The notes under the pieces are model-generated. The model did no database searches. It was not told the DNA's origin and was given only the letters and a program-made list of their open reading frames with translations. The position numbers and the translations under genes are program-made. 9,925 bases of DNA from the NCBI GenBank assembly GCA_934097255.1, contig CAKONT010000031.1, positions 1 to 9,925 on the forward strand, in the 5' to 3' direction. Within the stretch, counting starts at the first letter, position 1; every line of letters begins with the position of its first letter. This document shows positions 5,500 through 9,925 of the stretch, in pieces. This DNA comes from an uncultured Bacilli bacterium. Its GTDB lineage: Bacteria > Bacillota_I > Bacilli_A > RF39 > UBA660.

Positions 5500-6397
5500 A
5501 TAACTTAGCTAAAAATGTTTCAAAACCGATCTTTTTATCGACTTTACCACTTTTAATTTTAATATCAAGATTACCTAAATCAAATATTTTTTGTAATAAT
5601 TCTTTTTCACTAAATTTATAGCTTTGTTCTTTTAATTTTTGTAATCTATAAGGATGTTTTATATTCATAATAGACATTATCTCATCATCAGGTAACGTTT
5701 TAGAAAGTATTTTTACTTTATATAACTGCTTAAAATTATTAAACAAAGAAGATATAAGTCTTAACTCATCTTCATTATTATTTATAAGTTCATCATATAT
5801 ATCAAATAACATCTTTTTATTACCTGTTTTTATTTCATTTAGAAAATCAAAAATATTTTTATCAAAACCTTTAACTACAATGTGTTTTATATCTTCCTTA
5901 GTTATATTTTTTTCTTCATATTTATACATCTTAAGTTTTTTTATTTCTTCTTTTAGTCTAAAATAATTATTAGAGCAATAATCTTGTAGTAGTAACATAT
6001 CAATTTTACTAATTTTATAACCATTTAATTCTTTTTTAATAAAACTAATAAAATCCATATTATCAGTAGTATCTATAATTTTTACTTTTTGACTTATATT
6101 CTTAAAAATAACAGATCTTTTGTCAATCATTTTATGATATAAAAGAATTAATATACTTTCATTTTGATTATCTAGATATTTTAATAAATTATCATAATCT
6201 AAAACAAGTTCCATATTATCTACAATTAATACTTTTTTACAAGCAAATAAATTTATAGTATTAATATCTTCTATTACGTTTGTTAAAGATGAAATAGACA
6301 TATCATATTTTATAATTGATACGTCTTTTTCTTTTTCTAATATGTCATCTATTTCCTTTTGCAATAAATTATCTTCACCAGATATTAAATAAGTCAT
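5498..6397 (-). CDS. holA: DNA polymerase III delta subunit
   Basis: 299 residues from ATG 6397; an upstream in-frame GTG at 6406 is part of the ribosome site (TTAGGGTG) and is rejected. The protein opens MTYLISGEDNLLQKEIDDIL, and residues 1-140 match the N-terminal domain of HolA/YqeN, which keeps the ATPase fold but lacks a P-loop. The middle part includes GFDKNIFDFLNEIKTGNKK (about 174-192), and the C-terminal collar domain has ISSLFNNFKQLYKVK and DIKIKSGKVDKKIGFETFL near the end. The subunit is the clamp-opening wrench of the replicative clamp loader with DnaX and delta prime. It is somewhat short against the usual 330-345. It lies 24 nt after sigE on the same strand, so the two are probably co-transcribed; holA is normally essential, so it may also use the weak promoter at 6416-6421. 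Confidence 0.87.
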   Translation of the reverse strand: MTYLISGEDNLLQKEIDDILEKEKDVSIIKYDMSISSLTNVIEDINTINLFACKKVLIVDNMELVLDYDNLLKYLDNQNESILILLYHKMIDKRSVIFKNISQKVKIIDTTDNMDFISFIKKELNGYKISKIDMLLLQDYCSNNYFRLKEEIKKLKMYKYEEKNITKEDIKHIVVKGFDKNIFDFLNEIKTGNKKMLFDIYDELINNNEDELRLISSLFNNFKQLYKVKILSKTLPDDEIMSIMNIKHPYRLQKLKEQSYKFSEKELLQKIFDLGNLDIKIKSGKVDKKIGFETFLAKL

Positions 6398-6415
6398 AAA
6401 AAACACCCTAAGTTA

Positions 6416-6421
6416 ATTATA
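6416..6421 (-). promoter_or_regulatory. Possible internal -10 element ahead of holA
   Basis: TATAAT on the minus strand in the 24-nt gap between the sigE stop and holA. At the 17-nt distance only TTAAAA is seen as -35, and there is no TG extension. It is a weak candidate that would let holA be expressed when sigE is off. Confidence 0.3.
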
Positions 6422-7108
6422 CTAGCTTTTTATTACTTTTTTAAGTCTTTTTATTACTTTTTTTTCAATTCTAGAAATATATGATTGGCTTATTTTTAGT
6501 TTTTCTGCGACATCTTTTTGAGTCATTTCTTCAACGCCATTTAATCCATATCTCAAAACCATTATTTCTTTATCTCTTTTTTCTAGTCTAGATAACTCTT
6601 CATTTAATAATTTTTTATCTATTTCTTGATCAATATTTCTTGTTACTATATCACTATCTGTTCCAAGAATATCTTCTAAATGTAATTCATTTCCATCCGC
6701 ATCAAAAGATAATGATTCTTCAAATGAAATATCAGCTCTTGTTTTTTTATTTTTTCTAAGATACATTAGTATCTCATTATCAATACACCTAGAACAATAT
6801 GTAGCAAGTTTTATATTTTTTCCTCTCGAAAAAGTATTTATCCCCTTAATTAGTCCAATTGAACCAATACTTACCAAATCTTCTAAATCGACATTAGTAT
6901 TTTCATACTTTTTAGCAAGAAATACGACTAATCTTAAGTTATGTTCAATAAGCTTATTTTTAGCTAAAACATCTCCATTTTCCTTTGCTATTATATAATT
7001 TTCCTCTTCTTCTTTTGTAAGTGGTGGTGGTAGGGCATCGGCACTACCGACATAATAAATGCCTTTTTTAATAAATAAACTTTTAATAAATAAGATTAAT
7101 TTTTTCAT
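6422..7108 (-). CDS. sigE: Sporulation sigma factor SigE (pro-sigma-E)
   Basis: 228 residues from ATG 7108 with GGGAGG 8 nt upstream. After a basic/hydrophobic N-terminus ([16 protein letters not shown]) comes [19 protein letters not shown], which closely matches the junction of pro-sequence and mature part of Bacillus sigma-E; sigma-K has a different N-terminus here. Region 2 is at about 48-120 ([46 protein letters not shown]) and region 4 at about 172-224, with the helix-turn-helix [20 protein letters not shown] (196-215). Sigma-E directs mother-cell transcription early in endospore formation after the membrane-bound pro-sequence is cut, in Bacillus by SpoIIGA. Here the pro-sequence before the YY pair is about 17 residues, against about 26 in B. 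subtilis. No spoIIGA is adjacent: the upstream gene encodes a different membrane protein and the downstream gene is holA. Confidence 0.9.
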   Translation of the reverse strand: MKKLILFIKSLFIKKGIYYVGSADALPPPLTKEEEENYIIAKENGDVLAKNKLIEHNLRLVVFLAKKYENTNVDLEDLVSIGSIGLIKGINTFSRGKNIKLATYCSRCIDNEILMYLRKNKKTRADISFEESLSFDADGNELHLEDILGTDSDIVTRNIDQEIDKKLLNEELSRLEKRDKEIMVLRYGLNGVEEMTQKDVAEKLKISQSYISRIEKKVIKRLKKVIKS

Positions 7109-7128
7109 AAAATTCCTCCCTGATAGAA

Positions 7129-7161
7129 ATTATATTAAAAAAATCTTATTTAATTTGTCAT
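7129..7161 (-). promoter_or_regulatory. Candidate sigE promoter with wide spacing and a Spo0A-like box
   Basis: TATAAT (7129-7134, minus strand) lies 21 nt about from ATGACA (7156-7161). The same region read on the plus strand gives TTTGTCATT (7154-7162), sharing seven of nine positions with the Spo0A box TTTGTCRAA. In B. subtilis the spoIIG promoter has an over-long spacer of 22 bp and is switched on by Spo0A bound near -35, so the arrangement here is similar. It is a pattern match in A+T-rich DNA and unproven. Confidence 0.4.
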
Positions 7162-7170
7162 TTTTAGGAT

Positions 7171-7196
7171 AAAAAAAAGAATATTTCTATTCTTTT
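7171..7196 (-). terminator. Terminator of the cadherin-like membrane protein gene
   Basis: AAAAGAATA (7175-7183) pairs with TATTCTTTT (7188-7196) around a 4-nt loop, followed in transcription order by more T (7174-7171). It overlaps the stop codon at 7195-7197 and should separate this gene from sigE. Confidence 0.75.
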
Positions 7197-9141
7197 AAAA
7201 TTTTCTTTTACAATATGGACAAGTTTCTAAATTAACAGATACTCTATGTCCACAAATAGAACATACCTTAGTTAATGACGAATTAGATGTATGAGAAGGT
7301 TTTTCTTCTTCTAAAGGCTTTCTTTCTTCAAAGTTTCTATTTTCTATTATTCTTTCATCAACTCTAGCTTTATTTTCTACTATTCTTTGTTCACCTATTT
7401 GCGTTTTTCTTGTTGGAAGTGTTTCATCAAGAATTAATATATCATCTTTTTTAGGAAGACTTTGACTTTCTTCTAAAATAGGTTTTTTAATTTCTTCTTT
7501 GGTTGTTTCTCCTAGTTGAGCTTGTACTTTTGCTAGTAACGCTTCGTCATCTTTTAATTTCTTATTATTTACAGGTTTTACTTTTGGGTTATCAAATGAT
7601 TTATTCTTTTTGTTTTTAATAAGTAAAACTATTACAAAAATTAATGCTAAAGAAGCTATTCCAATTAAGATAGAAAGTAAAAGCTTTTTATTACTTTTTA
7701 AAACAACTATTTTATATTCTTTTTCTGTTCCATCTGGAGATGTTACTTTTATTGTTATAACACTATTATTTTTTAAATTTTTGTTTCCTGAAATTTTAAC
7801 AATTGAATTTTTATCTTCTGGTATTGCTTCAATATCAAGAGTATCTTCTTCAACCCCTTTTATTGTATACTCAGTTATTTTTGATTTAAAATCAATGTCG
7901 TATCCAGAAACAACTATATTAGAAAGATTGGGATTATCTCCTAATGTCTCTCCTTCTTCTAATCTTTCAATATTAATTGTATAAATTTTTTCTGTTCCTT
8001 TTTCACTTGTTACTTTAATTAAAATTTTGTTATCTTTGCCGACTTTTAAGTCTCCTTCATTATTTTCATAAGTAACTGTTGCCTTGTCATTTAAAGCTTT
8101 AGCACTAACCTTTACTTTTTTTACATCAAATAATACTTTAATTGAATATTCAGTTTTATTTTTATCGAATTTTATTGTTCCATCACTTAAAGTAATACTT
8201 TTTAATGTAGTATCGTCATTTCGATCATCTTTTCTGTTAACTACTATTTTATATGTTGTAACTGCACCACTTTCACTTGTTACAGTAAGAGTAAATTCAT
8301 TGTTACCATATTTAAGAGCTCTATCTTTTACTTCACCAGAAACTGTTTGAGATGGATTAGCCTTTGTTCCAGCAATCGTTATTTTTTCAACATTACTGTT
8401 TACATTTACAACATAATTTTTAGTATTAGAATCAAAACTTGGAGAAAGAGAACCATTTGATACAGCTATTCCTTTTAATGTACTGGTAGTATCACAACTT
8501 CTATTTACTTTTATACTATATCCTCTTGTATCGCCACTATAAGCTGTTATAGTGAAATTAAAAATATTTTGACCACAATTTAAACTTTTATCGCCATTAC
8601 CAGAAACGCTTTTAGCATTTTGTGCTAATATTTCTATTTTTACATCCTTTTTATTAACGTCAACAGAACACTCAGTTTTACTTTTATCACATGATGCTTC
8701 AACGCCACCGATTTTAATTGAATTAATTGTTGTATCGTTATTTAAAACAGTAATTGTTTCACTAGCTGGTTGTTTTACTATATTTAAAGTATCTTCAATA
8801 GCAACTGCTTCACTAACACTAACAGATACATCGCCTGTTCCCGTTACATCTTTTGCTTTCAATGAAAAAGATTTTACTGTTCCATCTGATGAAATATTTA
8901 AATTATCTTCATCTATTGAAGAAACATCTTCAAATAAAGATGTATTAACAGATACATTTGCTTTAACACTTTTTAAAACTCCTTCTGTTACTTTTACTTT
9001 AAGTGAACAATTTGTAGACTCCCCTTTTGTTATTTCTTTTTTGTCACACGTAAGAAAAAAACTAGCATCTGCTGCATGAACATTTGGTATCACAAAAATT
9101 GAAAAAAGTAATAATACTAAAAATACATAATTTTTTTTCAT
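7195..9141 (-). CDS. Membrane-anchored cadherin-like repeat protein with C-terminal zinc ribbon
   Basis: 648 residues from ATG 9141 with AAGGAGTG upstream. Residues 1-23 are a signal peptide (MKKN, hydrophobic core, VHA then AD). Residues 25-130 look like a beta-sandwich of cohesin/Ig-like type. Four copies of a bacterial cadherin-like beta-sandwich repeat follow at about 133-214, 219-303, 309-393 and 401-482, each with the pattern L-x-x-I-x-(L/V)-S-x-G near the start, a Y-x-I-x-V strand and an ending like TSESGAVTTYKIVVNR. One transmembrane helix (about 487-509) is followed by KNKKNK, which places the tail inside the cell. The roughly 135-residue tail has a Glu/Lys/Arg-rich linker and ends in a zinc ribbon, C627-x2-C630 and C641-x2-C644. 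I infer a surface adhesion or sensing protein with an intracellular metal-bound module. The function is not known and it is not recognisable as SpoIIGA. It is a separate transcription unit upstream of sigE. Confidence 0.82.
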   Translation of the reverse strand: MKKNYVFLVLLLFSIFVIPNVHAADASFFLTCDKKEITKGESTNCSLKVKVTEGVLKSVKANVSVNTSLFEDVSSIDEDNLNISSDGTVKSFSLKAKDVTGTGDVSVSVSEAVAIEDTLNIVKQPASETITVLNNDTTINSIKIGGVEASCDKSKTECSVDVNKKDVKIEILAQNAKSVSGNGDKSLNCGQNIFNFTITAYSGDTRGYSIKVNRSCDTTSTLKGIAVSNGSLSPSFDSNTKNYVVNVNSNVEKITIAGTKANPSQTVSGEVKDRALKYGNNEFTLTVTSESGAVTTYKIVVNRKDDRNDDTTLKSITLSDGTIKFDKNKTEYSIKVLFDVKKVKVSAKALNDKATVTYENNEGDLKVGKDNKILIKVTSEKGTEKIYTINIERLEEGETLGDNPNLSNIVVSGYDIDFKSKITEYTIKGVEEDTLDIEAIPEDKNSIVKISGNKNLKNNSVITIKVTSPDGTEKEYKIVVLKSNKKLLLSILIGIASLALIFVIVLLIKNKKNKSFDNPKVKPVNNKKLKDDEALLAKVQAQLGETTKEEIKKPILEESQSLPKKDDILILDETLPTRKTQIGEQRIVENKARVDERIIENRNFEERKPLEEEKPSHTSNSSLTKVCSICGHRVSVNLETCPYCKRKF

Positions 9142-9194
9142 AAAAATTTACACTCCTTAAGTTTTTACCAACACCCCTATATTTTTATAAGTAA

Positions 9195-9223
9195 ATTATA
9201 GCAAAATAAAAAATAAAAGTAAA
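9195..9223 (-). promoter_or_regulatory. Promoter of the cadherin-like protein gene
   Basis: Minus strand TTTACT (9218-9223), 17-nt spacer, TATAAT (9195-9200) with TGC extension. The 53-nt leader to the ATG at 9141 includes TATAGGGGTGTTGG with no clear structure. The -35 overlaps the hairpin that ends the upstream gene. Confidence 0.7.
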
Positions 9224-9236
9224 TATCATTACTTTT
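9215..9236 (-). terminator. Terminator of the GHL10-family gene
   Basis: AAAAGTAA (9215-9222) pairs with TTACTTTT (9229-9236), 6-nt loop, followed in transcription order by ATTTTTTATTTT. The stem is short and A+T-rich, so it may be leaky; it shares bases with the -35 of the next gene. Confidence 0.5.
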
Positions 9237-9242
9237 TATTTT

Positions 9243-9925
9243 TTATTTTTTTAATATCTCTTTTAAGTTTTCGTTTTCTTTTAATAAGTTCTCATTTTCT
9301 CTACTAAAATTAAATAAAAAATCATATCTAAATATAGCAAATCCTTTATAATTATTAGCATTTCGACTTAAAATAACTTCTTTTTTTATAATATCTGTTT
9401 TTTCAATCCATTCGTTTGTTCCTCCTCCGGCATATTTATCAACATTACCAGATTTATATATTGATAGAGCGACATATAAAGAAACATTTTTATCTTTAAC
9501 AAGCATCTCCCAATTATCAAGAGCTAAAGTAAATGGTAAACTTTCATTTTCAAAGCCGTAATATAATTGAGGCATTACAAAGTCAATGTAACCATCATTA
9601 ATTACTTTTTCAATATCTAAATACTCATCATTTAAATTATTATTAATATTTCCTCCTGGACTTATACCAAATAAAATATTTTTATTAATTTTTTTTATTT
9701 CTAAAAAAGAAGTTTTAATCAAATTATAAATATTATCACGTCGATAATTATTTATATCTTTTTCTCCACCTTTTTCTTTGTATAAATTATAATTATCATT
9801 GTCAATAAAATCATTAGGATAAAAATAATCATCAAATAATATCCCATCAACGTCATAATTTACTGCTATTTCTTTTAACCCATCAATAATAAACTTTAAC
9901 CCAATTTCACTACTTGGATTTATAT
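9243..9925 (-). CDS. GHL10 (DUF187, YngK-like) glycoside-hydrolase-like protein, partial, 5' end beyond right edge
   Basis: The frame is open from the right edge to TAA at 9243, giving 226 residues of the C-terminal part; the TTG at 9722 is an internal Leu codon and not a start. Landmarks of the family appear in order: NYDVDGILFDDYFYP with two adjacent Asp, then NNYRRDNIYNLIKTS, then ILFGISPGG, DGYIDFVMPQLYYGFENE and LPFTLALDNWEM. These match the glycosyl-hydrolase-like 10 family (DUF187), TIM-barrel proteins of the cell surface predicted to act on cell-envelope or other glycans; substrates are mostly unproven. The signal peptide or lipobox would be outside the window. A coiled Glu/Asn/Lys tail (ENENLLKENENLKEILKK) closes the protein. 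Its neighbour downstream is also a surface protein, so a shared envelope role is possible but inferred. Confidence 0.82.
   Translation of the reverse strand, partial: INPSSEIGLKFIIDGLKEIAVNYDVDGILFDDYFYPNDFIDNDNYNLYKEKGGEKDINNYRRDNIYNLIKTSFLEIKKINKNILFGISPGGNINNNLNDEYLDIEKVINDGYIDFVMPQLYYGFENESLPFTLALDNWEMLVKDKNVSLYVALSIYKSGNVDKYAGGGTNEWIEKTDIIKKEVILSRNANNYKGFAIFRYDFLFNFSRENENLLKENENLKEILKK

Noticed and set aside
7610..8350. Plus-strand frames of 124 and 88 codons
   Set aside because: Antisense to the cadherin-like repeat gene, with no ribosome sites.
1..9925. CRISPR array, tRNA, rRNA, insertion sequence or phage attachment site
   Set aside because: I saw no regularly spaced repeats, no tRNA-like TTCGANNC arm with acceptor stem, no transposase and no terminal inverted repeats.
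1..9925. Mollicute-type code in which TGA means Trp
   Set aside because: The Trp codons I checked are TGG (thioredoxin WCGPC, RNase HIII, LysR-type protein) and no gene is broken by an internal TGA; absence of TGA stops is expected at this composition.

Overview
The window is very A+T-rich and carries short, tightly spaced genes. All eleven stop codons that can be seen are TAA (9) or TAG (2), never TGA, while Trp is encoded by TGG, so genetic code 11 fits. RNase HIII, an endospore-type sigma-E and strong AGGAGG-like ribosome sites indicate a spore-forming or spore-descended low-GC Bacillota. An uncultured gut-type Bacilli lineage is my guess, but the species cannot be named from this sequence.

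Layout. (a) 1-1186 minus, with the divergent 1186-2094 plus: a candidate ribosomally made, post-translationally modified peptide (RiPP) locus. It has a 26-residue precursor gene (925-1005) with a perfect Shine-Dalgarno site, an intergenic region with two hairpins, then a radical SAM maturase with CxxxCxxC that runs off the left edge. A LysR-family regulator is transcribed away from it, and the shared control region holds a 15-bp palindrome of T-N11-A type. (b) 2101-2280: two terminators facing each other between convergent genes. (c) 2270-3380 minus: a GreA-like protein with an altered coiled-coil tip and an unrecognised 148-residue charged protein, each with its own promoter. (d) 3448-5458: cvpA-trxA (minus) divergent from rnhC (plus), sharing a symmetric bidirectional promoter. 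This looks like a shrunken form of the rnhC-zapA-cvpA-polX-mutS2-trxA neighbourhood of Bacillus. (e) 5461-7108 minus: a two-way terminator, then sigE-holA as a close pair in transcription order. (f) 7195-9925 minus: a membrane protein with cadherin-like repeats and a cytoplasmic zinc ribbon, and upstream of it the 3' part of a GHL10-family (DUF187) glycoside-hydrolase-like gene cut by the right edge.

How the parts fit. The left third looks like accessory DNA: an inducible peptide-modification cassette under LysR control. The rest is chromosomal housekeeping (replication, RNA:DNA hybrid removal, redox, sporulation sigma factor, cell surface). The best candidate for something undescribed is the precursor/radical SAM pair. 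The precursor has one Cys in a C-terminal SCHYHI motif and does not have the multi-Cys core of the better-known radical SAM thioether peptides. Second-tier points are the sigE gene lacking an adjacent spoIIGA, with a shortened pro-sequence and a wide-spaced promoter, and the GreA-like protein that lacks the canonical catalytic tip.
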